Assembly: GCF_900112165.1 (NCBI RefSeq)
Contig: NZ_FOKY01000002.1
Span: forward strand, 1-64,000
Reading direction: 5' to 3'
Source: Brevinema andersonii
GTDB taxonomy: Bacteria; Spirochaetota; Brevinematia; Brevinematales; Brevinemataceae
Length of the DNA: 64,000 bases
How positions within the stretch are numbered: the first letter of the stretch is position 1; the number at the start of each line of letters is the position of its first letter. Below the pieces are notes generated by a model. That model was not told the DNA's origin. It saw only the letters and a list, made by a program, of their open reading frames with translations, and ran no database searches. The position numbers and the translations under genes were made by a program. Shown one piece after another: positions 44,911 through 53,714 of the stretch.

Positions 44911-46173
44911 ATGTTAAAATTTATTGTCGATCTTTTAAGCCAAGCCTCAATTTTAGTAGCACTTTTTACTATGTTAGGATTGATTTTCTTAAAAAAAAGC
45001 ATAAACGAAATCATCTCCGGCTCTATGAAAGCACTAATCGGTTTTATTCTCCTTGGTTCCGGAGCTGGAGTTATTGTCAATTCGCTTCAGCCTTTCGGCC
45101 AAATGATCGAAAAAGCATTTCATGTTCAAGGCGTTATCCCTAATAACGAAGCTATTGTTGCGGTTGCATTAGGCACTTATGGGACTCAGGTTTCTATTGT
45201 TACTGTAGTCTCTATGATTTTTCATTTGATGATTGCCCGTTTTACTCCTATCAAATTTATTTTCCTAACAGGTCACCATATTTTTTATATGGCCGCAATG
45301 ATTACTGTGATTGTATCTGTTGGTGGTCTAAGTGGCGGCATCTTGCTTATTTTGGTATCGTCCCTAGCAAACGCATTAGCTATGAGTTTGTCTCCGTTGC
45401 TGACCTACTGGGCTATGCCTAAAATCGTTGGTCCAGAAAATCATATTGCATTAGGGCACTTTAGTAATATCACCTACTCTATTTCTGCTCTCATTGGCAA
45501 GTTGATTGGAAAAGGATCTCCATCAACAGAAGAACTAAAAATCCCTAAGGAATTAAGCTTTTTACGAGATAACATACTTACAATTGCACTAACCATGTCC
45601 ATTCTATACATTGGAGCAGCTTTAGCGGCAGGAGAGGATTTCGTTGAAACTTTATCAGAAGGCCAGCAGTATTTAGTATTTGCTTTAATTCAAGGAATCA
45701 CTTTTGCAGCAGGTGTTTCAATTGTGCTTTCCGGTGTGAGAATGGTTATTGGCGAAATTATCCCAGCATTCAAAGGCATATCCGAAAAATTCGTCCCTAA
45801 TGCCATTCCTGCATTGGATTGCCCTGTTGTTTTTCCTTATGCTCCTAATGCTGTTATTATAGGATTTTTATGCAGTTTTGTAGGCGGATTAGCCGGACTA
45901 GCCATTTTATATGCTATAGGTGGAGTATTAATTATTCCAGGAGTAGTACCTCATTTCTTTGTGGGAGCCACAGCAGGTGTATTTGGTAACGCTTTGGGAG
46001 GACGTAGAGGCTGTATTTTCGGCAGTTTCGTTAATGGTTTATTATTAGCATTCATGCCTGTGACATTATTACCTATATTAGGAGAATTAGGATTTGCAAA
46101 TACAACATTCAGTGATGGTGATTTTGTTGGTGTTGGTATTATTATTGGAACAATAGTGAACCTATTTAAATAG
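44911..46173 (+). CDS. PTS EIIC permease, ascorbate (UlaA/SgaT) family
   Basis: A 420-residue polytopic membrane protein of the PTS-AG superfamily. Segments such as LGSGAGVIVNSLQPFGQMIEKAF, TGHHIFYMAA and GAPs-like FGNALGGRRGCIFGSFVNG are typical of UlaA. It would import L-ascorbate or a related compound as the phosphate. The catabolic genes usually beside it (lactonase, decarboxylase, epimerases) are absent, so the true substrate is uncertain. Confidence 0.88.
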   Translation: MLKFIVDLLSQASILVALFTMLGLIFLKKSINEIISGSMKALIGFILLGSGAGVIVNSLQPFGQMIEKAFHVQGVIPNNEAIVAVALGTYGTQVSIVTVVSMIFHLMIARFTPIKFIFLTGHHIFYMAAMITVIVSVGGLSGGILLILVSSLANALAMSLSPLLTYWAMPKIVGPENHIALGHFSNITYSISALIGKLIGKGSPSTEELKIPKELSFLRDNILTIALTMSILYIGAALAAGEDFVETLSEGQQYLVFALIQGITFAAGVSIVLSGVRMVIGEIIPAFKGISEKFVPNAIPALDCPVVFPYAPNAVIIGFLCSFVGGLAGLAILYAIGGVLIIPGVVPHFFVGATAGVFGNALGGRRGCIFGSFVNGLLLAFMPVTLLPILGELGFANTTFSDGDFVGVGIIIGTIVNLFK

Positions 46174-46253
46174 TGATTTTTACATGGATCAATATAGTTG
46201 TATACTCTTTAATAAGAAAGATATTTTAGCAACTTTTATTTTTATATCAGCTT

Positions 46254-46292
46254 TATAGAAATAGTTTTTAAAGATTGAAAACTATTTCTATA
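46254..46292 (+). terminator. Hairpin terminator after the PTS operon
   Basis: TATAGAAATAGTTTT (46254-46268) pairs over 15 bp with AAAACTATTTCTATA (46278-46292). A modest run ATTTTAA follows. It lies about 80 bases after the EIIC stop. Confidence 0.65.
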
Positions 46293-46403
46293 ATTTTAAC
46301 AGTATTTGTATCGATATCTCATATGCTTAAATATAATACAAATAAATATTTACCTTAAATAAAAAATAATTTAATATATTATCTTCTCTAAAATGAGTAA
46401 TTT

Positions 46404-46805
46404 CTACCTAAAAAAATTATATATATATTGAAATAAATCTTTTAAATCAAGCATATTAAGTGCCGTAATAATCATTAAGAGCGCAAAAAAATTTTTCAAT
46501 ATTTTTTCGTCTATTTTTTGAGCAAATCCTGCACTAATATATGAGCCAATAACATAAAATAATGCTAAAATCAATGATATTTTAACATTTACATTTCCAG
46601 CCTGCCAATACTTAATAACAGCAGCCAATCCTATAGGTAATATAAACATAGTGATTGAAGTTCCTTGCGCCATTTTTTGTGGAAATCCAAATAACAAAAC
46701 TAATGCTGGAACAATAATTACTCCGCCACCGACACCAGCCATACCACTGACTAAACCTGTTATCAATCCAAGTATACTGTAAGATAAAAATTGAATTAAA
46801 GTCAT
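46404..46805 (-). CDS. Half-size TauE/SafE family membrane protein
   Basis: A 133-residue protein (start chosen at the ATG at 46805 after GAGAGG; another ATG is directly before it). It has four hydrophobic segments, with the family motif GLVSGMAGVGGGVIIVPAL. TauE/SafE (sulfite exporter-like) proteins are usually 240-270 residues and made of two such repeats, so this is one repeat. Some bacteria have split single-repeat forms that dimerise; no second half is adjacent here. The substrate is unknown. Confidence 0.8.
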   Translation of the reverse strand: MTLIQFLSYSILGLITGLVSGMAGVGGGVIIVPALVLLFGFPQKMAQGTSITMFILPIGLAAVIKYWQAGNVNVKISLILALFYVIGSYISAGFAQKIDEKILKNFFALLMIITALNMLDLKDLFQYIYNFFR

Positions 46806-46848
46806 CATTGCCTCTCTTTTGTGTAGCATTTTCACCAACTTATTGTAT

Positions 46849-46877
46849 AGTATAACTTACATTCAAAATTTATTCAA
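46849..46877 (-). promoter_or_regulatory. Promoter for the TauE-like gene
   Basis: On the minus strand TTGAAT (46877-46872) and TATACT (46854-46849) are 17 bp apart, about 45 bases before the start. Confidence 0.5.
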
Positions 46878-46884
46878 TGATCTA

Positions 46885-46913
46885 TTGACAAAAAGATATT
46901 TTAATCATAAAAT
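46885..46913 (+). promoter_or_regulatory. Sigma70-type promoter for the GT2 gene
   Basis: TTGACA (46885-46890) and TAAAAT (46908-46913) are 17 bp apart, 25 bases before the ATG at 46939. Confidence 0.75.
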
Positions 46914-46938
46914 AATAGATATTATTTGGAGAAATTCT

Positions 46939-47931
46939 ATGTTGCTACTATCTATTGTTATTCCTTGTTATAACGAGGAAGAAGGTATTGCAGTTTCTTT
47001 AGACATGCTGACTCACAAGTTAGAAGAATTTAGTATTAAAGATTACGAAATCATATGCGTTAATGATGGTTCCAAAGATCAAACTCTATCTATTCTGCAA
47101 AACTATGCACAAAAAGATCACAGAATAAAAATTGTATCGTTGGCAGCAAACAGAGGTCAACAAATAGCTTTTTATGCTGGTATGTGCTACAGTTCGGGAG
47201 AAGCTGTAATTCTTATGGATGCAGACCTTCAAGACCCTCCTGATTGCATCCCCGAAATGATGCGCTTGTGGAAAGAAGGTTATCAAGTAGTTTTTGGTAA
47301 GAGAATTGTCCGTCAGGGTGAAGGGATTTTCAAAAGATTAACAGCATTTTTATTTTACCGGCTGCTAAATAATTTATCATATACTGCCATTCCTCAGGAC
47401 GTCGGCGAATTCAGACTTATGGATCGTGTTGTCGTTGATGTTGTCATAAATATGGAAGAACATAACCGTTTTAATAGGGCTATGGTCAGCTGGTTAGGTT
47501 TTTCTCAAATAGAATTTCCGTTTGAACGGACAGAACGTACTATAGGAACAACAAAGTTCGGAATGAAAGATATGTTTCAACTTGCTAAGGATGGATTATT
47601 TTCTTTTAGTTACTTTCCTATTTTATTTTTGCAGTCTTTAGGATTAATAGCTATTGCTGTATCGATTATTTTAGCTATTTACACGTTATATTCACTTTTC
47701 TTCACAAGCAATTTTATTCCTGGATGGGGTTCATTGATGATGACTCTTTTATTTTTCTCAGGAGCTATTTTACTAGGATTAGGAATTATTGGTGAATATG
47801 TTGCGCGTATTCATACTGAAGTAATTAAACGACCTTTATTCATTGCAGCAGAAACAATGAATTTGAAAAATAAAGAATTACCAAAACATTTATCATATTT
47901 TCACAGCCGTTTCAGTAAAAATTTAAAATAA
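46939..47931 (+). CDS. GT2 glycosyltransferase, polyprenyl-phosphate hexose synthase type (GtrB/DPM1-like)
   Basis: The ATG at 46939 follows a GGAGA site and gives the standard start LLSIVIPCYNEEEG. The upstream in-frame ATG at 46819 is rejected because it overlaps the promoter. In the GT2 domain, NDGSKD and the DXD-type DADLQDPP are intact, and the GEFRLMDR segment fits. Two C-terminal transmembrane helices (about residues 232-295) fit GtrB/ArnC-like enzymes. These load a sugar onto undecaprenyl phosphate for flipping and glycan or lipid decoration. The sugar is unknown. Confidence 0.88.
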   Translation: MLLLSIVIPCYNEEEGIAVSLDMLTHKLEEFSIKDYEIICVNDGSKDQTLSILQNYAQKDHRIKIVSLAANRGQQIAFYAGMCYSSGEAVILMDADLQDPPDCIPEMMRLWKEGYQVVFGKRIVRQGEGIFKRLTAFLFYRLLNNLSYTAIPQDVGEFRLMDRVVVDVVINMEEHNRFNRAMVSWLGFSQIEFPFERTERTIGTTKFGMKDMFQLAKDGLFSFSYFPILFLQSLGLIAIAVSIILAIYTLYSLFFTSNFIPGWGSLMMTLLFFSGAILLGLGIIGEYVARIHTEVIKRPLFIAAETMNLKNKELPKHLSYFHSRFSKNLK

Positions 47932-47966
47932 GTTTAAAAAAACTCTTCCCAATCTATAATCTTTAT

Positions 47967-47974
47967 GCTATAAT
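47967..47974 (+). promoter_or_regulatory. Extended -10 promoter for the DEAD-box helicase
   Basis: TATAAT at 47969-47974 is preceded in the right place by a TG (TGCTATAAT), an extended -10. No good -35 hexamer is present. The leader to the GTG start is about 75 bases. Confidence 0.6.
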
Positions 47975-47992
47975 AATAAAGGAAATCTTATC

Positions 47993-48020
47993 AGAACAGT
48001 TAATTTTCGTCACCTGTTCT
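47993..48020 (+). promoter_or_regulatory. Leader hairpin upstream of the DEAD-box helicase
   Basis: AGAACAG (47993-47999) and CTGTTCT (48014-48020) can pair in the 5' leader, followed by a T-rich stretch at 48022-48032. This could act as an attenuator-like or cold-responsive structure. Confidence 0.4.
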
Positions 48021-48054
48021 ATCTAATTTTTTAGCAAAACAAAAGGAGCATCTT

Positions 48055-49656
48055 GTGAGCACAACATTTGATTTAAGCAAAACATTTACTGATCTCAATT
48101 TACCAGAAGATATATTTCATGCCATTAATGACATGGGATATATTAATCCAACCATGATTCAATCAAAAAGCCTTCCTATTATTATGGATGGCAGTGATAT
48201 TATAGGGCAAGCACATACTGGATCTGGGAAAACTATTGCTTTTGGTATTCCAGCATTAATAAATATTGACACAGACATAAAAGACACACAAATTCTAATT
48301 CTATGTCCTACAAGAGAATTAGCTAATCAAGTTGCAAAAGAAATCACACGTTTAGGAGCGCATAAACGTCGATTAAAAATCGCATCTATCTATGGAGGAA
48401 CTTCTATTGAACGTCAAATTAAAACACTTGCTCGTGGTGTACATATTGTAGTCGGAACTCCAGGAAGAGTTATTGATCATTTAAACAGAAGGACATTAAA
48501 TCTCAAAAATGTTAAAATGGTTATTCTTGATGAAGCAGATCGTATGTTAGATATGGGTTTTGTTGATGACATGAAAGAAATTCTTGCTTTAGCACCTACA
48601 GATAGACAAACTATTCTTTTTTCAGCGACCATGCCTAAACCTATTTTTGAAATTGCTTTGCAATTTCAAAAAAAACCTATCACAATAAAAATAGACAATC
48701 ATCAAGCAGCAGCACCAAAAGTTGAGCAGTTTGTATTAAACATTAACGAAAGTCAAAAATTCGAAGCTACTATACGTATATTAAAAATAGAAAATCCACG
48801 TTTAGCTCTAGTTTTTTGTAATACCAAACGAAAAACAGATGAAGTAGTTGCGGAACTTCAGGCTAAAGGAATTTTTGCTGATGGACTACACGGTGATATG
48901 AAACAAGCTCAACGTGATTCTGTAATGCAAAAATTCCGACAAGGAACTATTGAAGTTCTCGTTGCTACGGATGTGGCTGCACGAGGCTTAGATGTCGATA
49001 ATGTAGATTTAGTCATTAATTATGATTTTCCACAAGATATTGAGCAATATATCCATCGTATTGGTCGTACAGGTCGAGCAGGCCGAGAAGGTAAAAGCTA
49101 TGCATTTATTGGAAAACGAGAGCGTTATCAGGTTAATAGTTTGAAAAAAATGACAAAAAGTGACCTTATACCAGTAAAGATACCGACAATTAAAGATGTC
49201 GAGCGTATTCAGAATCAACGGACTATAGAAAAATTAATCCAAATTGCTGGCTCAGAAGATATTCACATATACAAAGATAAAGTTCAAGATTGGTCTGAAC
49301 AAGCACAATTAGATCTTTTAGATTTAGCAGCAGCTTTATTAAAAATGAACTCAGAAGAAAGGGCAAATGAACAAAAGAAAAAAGCAAATAAATATACAGA
49401 TACCGGAGCAGAAGCTGGTATGATTCGATTTTTTATGAACGTTGGTCGAAATAATCGCACAAGCCCAAAAGATATTATTCAAGCTTTAGTAAAAGAATGT
49501 AGTATTCAAGGTTCTGATATTGGGCGAATTAATATTTATGATAAATTTACCTTTTTTGAAGTAGTTGAAAATAAAGCAGATGATGTTTATACTAATATTC
49601 AAAAAGTTCGTGTTAGCGGAATTCTTGTAAACGTTGAACCTGCAAATAAAAAATAA
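48055..49656 (+). CDS. DEAD-box ATP-dependent RNA helicase with DbpA-type RNA-binding domain
   Basis: The start codon is GTG at 48055 after an AAGGAG site. Helicase motifs are present in order: Q motif region, AHTGSGKT, PTRELANQ, DEADRMLD, SATMP, ATDVAARGLD and HRIGRTGRAG. The last 75 or so residues (from AGMIRFFMNVGR) match the DbpA/CsdA C-terminal RNA-binding domain, which in DbpA recognises 23S rRNA. At 533 residues it fits DeaD/CshA/DbpA helicases acting in ribosome assembly or RNA decay, possibly with RNase Y. Confidence 0.93.
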   Translation: MSTTFDLSKTFTDLNLPEDIFHAINDMGYINPTMIQSKSLPIIMDGSDIIGQAHTGSGKTIAFGIPALINIDTDIKDTQILILCPTRELANQVAKEITRLGAHKRRLKIASIYGGTSIERQIKTLARGVHIVVGTPGRVIDHLNRRTLNLKNVKMVILDEADRMLDMGFVDDMKEILALAPTDRQTILFSATMPKPIFEIALQFQKKPITIKIDNHQAAAPKVEQFVLNINESQKFEATIRILKIENPRLALVFCNTKRKTDEVVAELQAKGIFADGLHGDMKQAQRDSVMQKFRQGTIEVLVATDVAARGLDVDNVDLVINYDFPQDIEQYIHRIGRTGRAGREGKSYAFIGKRERYQVNSLKKMTKSDLIPVKIPTIKDVERIQNQRTIEKLIQIAGSEDIHIYKDKVQDWSEQAQLDLLDLAAALLKMNSEERANEQKKKANKYTDTGAEAGMIRFFMNVGRNNRTSPKDIIQALVKECSIQGSDIGRINIYDKFTFFEVVENKADDVYTNIQKVRVSGILVNVEPANKK

Positions 49657-49681
49657 TAAACACCCTTAAAGGGTGTTTATT
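49655..49681. terminator. Bidirectional terminator between convergent genes
   Basis: AATAAACACCC (49655-49665) pairs with GGGTGTTTATT (49671-49681). It overlaps the stop codons of both the helicase gene and the gene at 49680 on the other strand. T-rich sequence follows on the minus strand. Confidence 0.85.
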
Positions 49682-50729
49682 ATTTGGGCTTCACAACTTT
49701 AGTAGTTTGAGGCCGTTTATTTGTAGTTACCTTTTTCACCTGCTGAGTCTTAGGAGCAGGTTTAGCTGCAGGCTTTTTAGGAGCAGCATTTGTTCGAGCA
49801 GGAGCTGCAGGCTTTTTAGGAGCAGCATTTGTTCGAGCAGGAGCTGCAGGCTTTTTAGGAGCAGCATTTGTTTGAGCAGGAGCTGCAGGCTTTTTAGGAG
49901 CAGCATTTGTTTGAGCAGGAGCTTGACGAGGAGTTCGATTTAATGGAGATCGTGGATCAACAAGACGTTCATATAAATCTATACTTTTTACAAATACATC
50001 TCCTAAAGTTACCAATTTCGGACCATCTAATGTGGTATCCAAATAACCTTTATCACTGTAAGCACGTAATTTAAATGACTTCAACGGACGTTTAAAAAAT
50101 GCTCGCAAATCATCTGCCTCTTTTTTATTAGGTCGTGATTTAAGCCAATAAGTATAATTAACTTCATAGTCACTTAAACTTAATTCTGTTTCTTGATTAG
50201 CAGTTTGAAGATTTAAAGTGGTAGAAAATCCTTCGGATACAAATTTTAAGCGCGTAAAATTCATTTTTTCTTTTTCAAGCTGCAAAATAGACGTAGGACT
50301 AAAACTAGGACGTGTTCTAACCCCTCGAACAGGTGAAACACGTGCAATATTATACAAAATAGCTAATGATAAAGTGCTTTCACCACCATCAACCGTAAAA
50401 ATATGAGGATAAAACGATAAAGTCCCTTCATTAATACGAACCTGAGACCATGAAAAGGAACCGTTCAATGAAGGAAAAGCTACAAAGGTTGTAGTGAATA
50501 ATACTCCTCTATTACCCGCTACAGCAGAAAAATTCTGAGCATCTTTATGATAAATTACCCTACCCTTATCAATCGTATCTGCTAGTGTCAAGAATGCTGG
50601 ATCTCCTGTATATACAGTCCATTTATGTTGTCCATTATTCTGAGCATAGATAATAAGCGGAATAATACATAACCCTAGAAATGCTAATCTGATTTTTTGA
50701 CTTTTTGATAACTTTTTTAATAAAGTCAT
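49680..50729 (-). CDS. Exported protein with Ala/Pro/Lys tandem-repeat tail
   Basis: A 349-residue protein with a hydrophobic N-terminus (about 14-30, ending IIYAQ) that looks like a signal peptide. Residues of about 32-265 are a beta-rich domain; the opening resembles a FecR-like fold but I cannot confirm this. From about residue 270 the tail repeats a 13-residue unit (APAQ/RTNAAPKKPA) four times and continues Lys/Pro/Thr-rich to the end. Such basic, extended tails often run along or through peptidoglycan. The function is not recognised. Confidence 0.75.
   Translation of the reverse strand: MTLLKKLSKSQKIRLAFLGLCIIPLIIYAQNNGQHKWTVYTGDPAFLTLADTIDKGRVIYHKDAQNFSAVAGNRGVLFTTTFVAFPSLNGSFSWSQVRINEGTLSFYPHIFTVDGGESTLSLAILYNIARVSPVRGVRTRPSFSPTSILQLEKEKMNFTRLKFVSEGFSTTLNLQTANQETELSLSDYEVNYTYWLKSRPNKKEADDLRAFFKRPLKSFKLRAYSDKGYLDTTLDGPKLVTLGDVFVKSIDLYERLVDPRSPLNRTPRQAPAQTNAAPKKPAAPAQTNAAPKKPAAPARTNAAPKKPAAPARTNAAPKKPAAKPAPKTQQVKKVTTNKRPQTTKVVKPK
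49765..49920 (-). repeat. Four 39-bp tandem repeats
   Basis: Near-identical copies start at 49765, 49804, 49843 and 49882; on the plus strand each begins GCTGCAGGC. They differ mainly by one C/T change (Arg or Gln in the protein). They encode the 13-residue units of the tail. The high identity implies recent expansion and possible copy-number variation. Confidence 0.92.
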
Positions 50730-50769
50730 ACACTGCTCCTTTAAAGCATAAGAAATACTAATATATTTT

Positions 50770-50798
50770 ATTATAACACTAATTCACTAAAATTTCAA
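50770..50798 (-). promoter_or_regulatory. Sigma70-type promoter for the repeat-tail protein
   Basis: On the minus strand TTGAAA (50798-50793) and TATAAT (50775-50770) are 17 bp apart, about 40 bases before the ATG. Confidence 0.7.
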
Positions 50799-50853
50799 GT
50801 TGCGTTGCTACTTTTTATGTTTATCGTTTTTTTCCTGTAAGAACTAAAATAGT

Positions 50854-50895
50854 TTGATAATTTTTCTTTTAATCCGATAATATTTTTATGATCGG
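50854..50895 (+). promoter_or_regulatory. Promoter with overlapping short palindrome upstream of the ankyrin gene
   Basis: TTGATA (50854-50859) and GATAAT (50876-50881) are 16 bp apart. CCGAT (50874-50878) and ATCGG (50891-50895) form a short inverted repeat over the -10 region, a possible operator. Confidence 0.4.
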
Positions 50896-50934
50896 AATTA
50901 AACATATTACTATTTAGCATATTGGGAGGCATTT

Positions 50935-51558
50935 ATGCTAATTTTTCTTTTATTTTTCGCAAATTTTTCATTTGCACAGGAAGCTTCTTTATATTTAGAG
51001 CCATCTACAAACAAACAGTCTATTATTTCGAATGATTTTTACCAATTTGATACTCGACACAGTAATGATACTAATATAAAATCAGAGGCATCAAACAATA
51101 TCTTCACCCCTATCGAAACTGTATCCGAGAAATCTGTTAATGCTTCTGATAAATTAGGGCGTACTTTGCTGCACTGGTCTATTATAAATAAAGATATTTT
51201 TTTATTTTTTAACACTTTAAAACTCGGAGCTAATGTCAATCTTGCTGATCATGAAGGTAAAACTCCGCTTCATATGGCCGTAGAAGCAGAATCTTTAGAA
51301 ATGATCGAAACGCTGATCAATCACGGTGCTATTGTGAACGCGCGCGACAAGCAAGGGCTAACACCTCTACATAATACAGCTTTACTTCCTCAAGGGATGC
51401 TTATAGCGGATTATTTAATTATTTACGGAGCAGCTCCCTTCACACAGGACAACAATGGACGTACCGCACTTGACTGGGCAAGAATCAACTCTAACAGGCC
51501 GATGATGGCTTATCTCAGTGGAGTTGAAAGAAATTTTTTTCGTCCTGAAGATTATTAG
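50935..51558 (+). CDS. Exported ankyrin-repeat protein
   Basis: A 207-residue protein with a signal peptide (LIFLLFFANFSFAQ), a Ser/Asn-rich linker, then three to four ankyrin repeats: DKLGRTLLHWSIINKD, DHEGKTPLHMAVEAES, DKQGLTPLHNTALLPQ and DNNGRTALDWARINSN. Periplasmic ankyrin proteins mediate protein-protein contacts; in some bacteria they accompany catalases. The partner is unknown. It lies 53 bases before glyS and has a GGGAGG site. Confidence 0.85.
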   Translation: MLIFLLFFANFSFAQEASLYLEPSTNKQSIISNDFYQFDTRHSNDTNIKSEASNNIFTPIETVSEKSVNASDKLGRTLLHWSIINKDIFLFFNTLKLGANVNLADHEGKTPLHMAVEAESLEMIETLINHGAIVNARDKQGLTPLHNTALLPQGMLIADYLIIYGAAPFTQDNNGRTALDWARINSNRPMMAYLSGVERNFFRPEDY

Positions 51559-51611
51559 TTGAAAAAAAATAAAAATATTTTTATAATTATAAAAATATTG
51601 GGAGGAAATCC

Positions 51612-53705
51612 TTGCCTAATTTTATCTTTGAACTCTTAGTTGAAGAAATTCCTCATGAAATCTTGCCTAAAACACTGCAGCATTTACAAAAATCAGTACC
51701 TTTAGCATTTCAGCAAGCGGATATTCATTATACAGATATAGAATATTTTGCAACCCCTAGACGGTTATCTTTTTATGTTTCGGGACTGCCAGCTCATGGA
51801 AATAATCAACTTCTTGAACAAAAAGGCCCTTCTGTCAAAGCTGCATATTTGGATGGAAAACCCACTAAAGCTTTAGAAGGATTTTTTAAAACCTATAATG
51901 TCAGTTCCGATGATATTATAATACGCAACATCAAAGGACAAGAGTATATTTTTATAGAAAAACAAAAAAAAGGACAACCTATCGAAACGTTGCTTGAAGA
52001 AATTACCACAGAAATAGTCACTGGGATTAAATTTAACGAGCCCATGCGCTGGAATCATCAAGGTCAAATTTATGAATTTATCAGGCCAGTGCGCAGTATT
52101 ATTGCTATGTTGGATGATAAAATATTGCCCCTGAAATTTTTTGGTTTGGAAGCAAGAAATATTTTATTGGGACACAGACAACTTTTTCCCAAGCCAGTTA
52201 TTTTAATTCATGCAGATAATTACGCCGAAACATTGACTTCATTGGGTGTGCTTCCTTCCTTTGAAGAAAGAGCTACAACAATTGAGAAAGCAGCTGATTT
52301 ACTGGCTCAAACTCAAAATGCCAATGCGCTTTTAGATTCAGAATTATCAAATACCCTAGCCTCGCTAACAGAGTTTCCGCATCCTATACTAGCAGAATTT
52401 GATCCTGAATTTTTACTGCTGCCCAAAGAAGTACTAATTTCCGAAATGAAAATTCACCAAAAATACATTCCCATTATTTCTCACGAAGGTGTACTTATGC
52501 CTTATTACATCATTACGGCTAATATTCCTTGTTCCGACGAAGAAACCTGCAAAAATGTTATAGCTGGTAATAGCCGTGTTTTGAAAGCACGTTTTGCAGA
52601 CGGTGCATTTTTCTATGAAGAAGATATTAAAAAAGGCCTTGAATTCTATCGACAGACTCTACATTCTATTGCTTTTGTGGACGGTGCCGGCAGCATGAAC
52701 GATAAAATTGAACGGATGCAGAAAATTGGTACGATTCTCAACAAACAACTCCATCTCAACCTTGACAGTCAACTTTTGTTGCAAGCTATTGCTTACTCTA
52801 AAGCAGATCTTGCATCGCTTATGGTCGGAGAATTTCCCGAATTGCAAGGCATTATTGGTAGCTATTATGCCCAAAAAGCAGGCTTGCCTAAACCTGTAGC
52901 ATCTGCCATTAAAGAACAATATTATCCACTGGCTCTCGATAAAAACTACACAATGCCATCCCAAGCATTATCTGGTATTTTAGCTCTTACAGACCGGTTA
53001 GACAATTTACTAACACTATATGCTGTAGGTAAAGAAGTAACAGGGTCTCGAGATCCTTATGCCCTGCGCCGGCAAGTTATTGCGATCATTCATATTTTAG
53101 AAGCATTCGGCTGGAATAATTTTTCAGTATCAGAATTTTTAACAGCCGTATTGGATATATATCAGCCGCTTTTGCAAGTCGAGCTCAAGCATTGGCAGGA
53201 TTCCATCACTAAATTTATACAAGTCAGAATAGAAAATATTCTGAAGCAGGCACCTTATCATTTTTCTGCTGACATTATAGCGATTATCTGTGATCAAGGG
53301 ACTGATAATATTTTAGAAAGCATCCAAAAAGCATCTGCACTACAGGATTTACGTACTCATCATAGCCAACAGCTGCAAATTCTAACAGGACTTTCAAAAC
53401 GTATTAGCAATATACTAGAAGACTATACGATCACTAACTTTGATCCTCAACTACTTCAAGCACCCGCAGAAAAAATGCTTTTTAAGAGCTATCAGGTAAT
53501 AGAAAATAAAATTTCGACACTTTCTTATGCAGAAAAATTAAAAGAACTGCTCTCTTTAGAACCGGTAATTACCGATTTTTTTGCCAACATTATGATCAAA
53601 ACAGGTGATATTCAAGAAAATAATCGATTAGCATTGCTTTCTTTTATCAACAGCCTGTTTAAAGAAATAGCAGATTTCAGTCGTCTGTCAAACGCAGAAA
53701 AATAG
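51612..53705 (+). CDS. glyS: Glycyl-tRNA synthetase beta subunit
   Basis: The start codon is TTG at 51612, seven bases after GGAGG, giving PNFIFELLVEEIPHEILP, the conserved GlyS N-terminus. The 697-residue length is normal for the beta subunit. Landmarks include WNHQGQIYEFIRPVRSI, VLKARFADGAFFYEED, and LTDRLDNLLTLYAVGKEVTGSRDPYALRR. The beta subunit needs the alpha subunit (glyQ), which normally lies directly upstream. Here an ankyrin gene is in that place, so glyQ must be elsewhere. plsY follows by nine bases. Confidence 0.95.
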   Translation: MPNFIFELLVEEIPHEILPKTLQHLQKSVPLAFQQADIHYTDIEYFATPRRLSFYVSGLPAHGNNQLLEQKGPSVKAAYLDGKPTKALEGFFKTYNVSSDDIIIRNIKGQEYIFIEKQKKGQPIETLLEEITTEIVTGIKFNEPMRWNHQGQIYEFIRPVRSIIAMLDDKILPLKFFGLEARNILLGHRQLFPKPVILIHADNYAETLTSLGVLPSFEERATTIEKAADLLAQTQNANALLDSELSNTLASLTEFPHPILAEFDPEFLLLPKEVLISEMKIHQKYIPIISHEGVLMPYYIITANIPCSDEETCKNVIAGNSRVLKARFADGAFFYEEDIKKGLEFYRQTLHSIAFVDGAGSMNDKIERMQKIGTILNKQLHLNLDSQLLLQAIAYSKADLASLMVGEFPELQGIIGSYYAQKAGLPKPVASAIKEQYYPLALDKNYTMPSQALSGILALTDRLDNLLTLYAVGKEVTGSRDPYALRRQVIAIIHILEAFGWNNFSVSEFLTAVLDIYQPLLQVELKHWQDSITKFIQVRIENILKQAPYHFSADIIAIICDQGTDNILESIQKASALQDLRTHHSQQLQILTGLSKRISNILEDYTITNFDPQLLQAPAEKMLFKSYQVIENKISTLSYAEKLKELLSLEPVITDFFANIMIKTGDIQENNRLALLSFINSLFKEIADFSRLSNAEK

Positions 53706-53714
53706 GAGGCACTT

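Noticed and set aside
46174-46403. Small RNA or gene between the PTS operon and the TauE-like gene
   Set aside because: Apart from the terminator hairpin, only AT-rich sequence without a frame or promoter pair of note.
49765-49920. Possible CRISPR array
   Set aside because: The 39-bp units are directly adjacent with no spacers and encode a protein repeat.
49707-49943. 78-codon plus-strand frame with Ser/Arg/Cys/Leu repeats
   Set aside because: It is the complement of the 39-bp repeats in the gene at 49680; the other strand has a signal peptide, promoter and ribosome-binding site.
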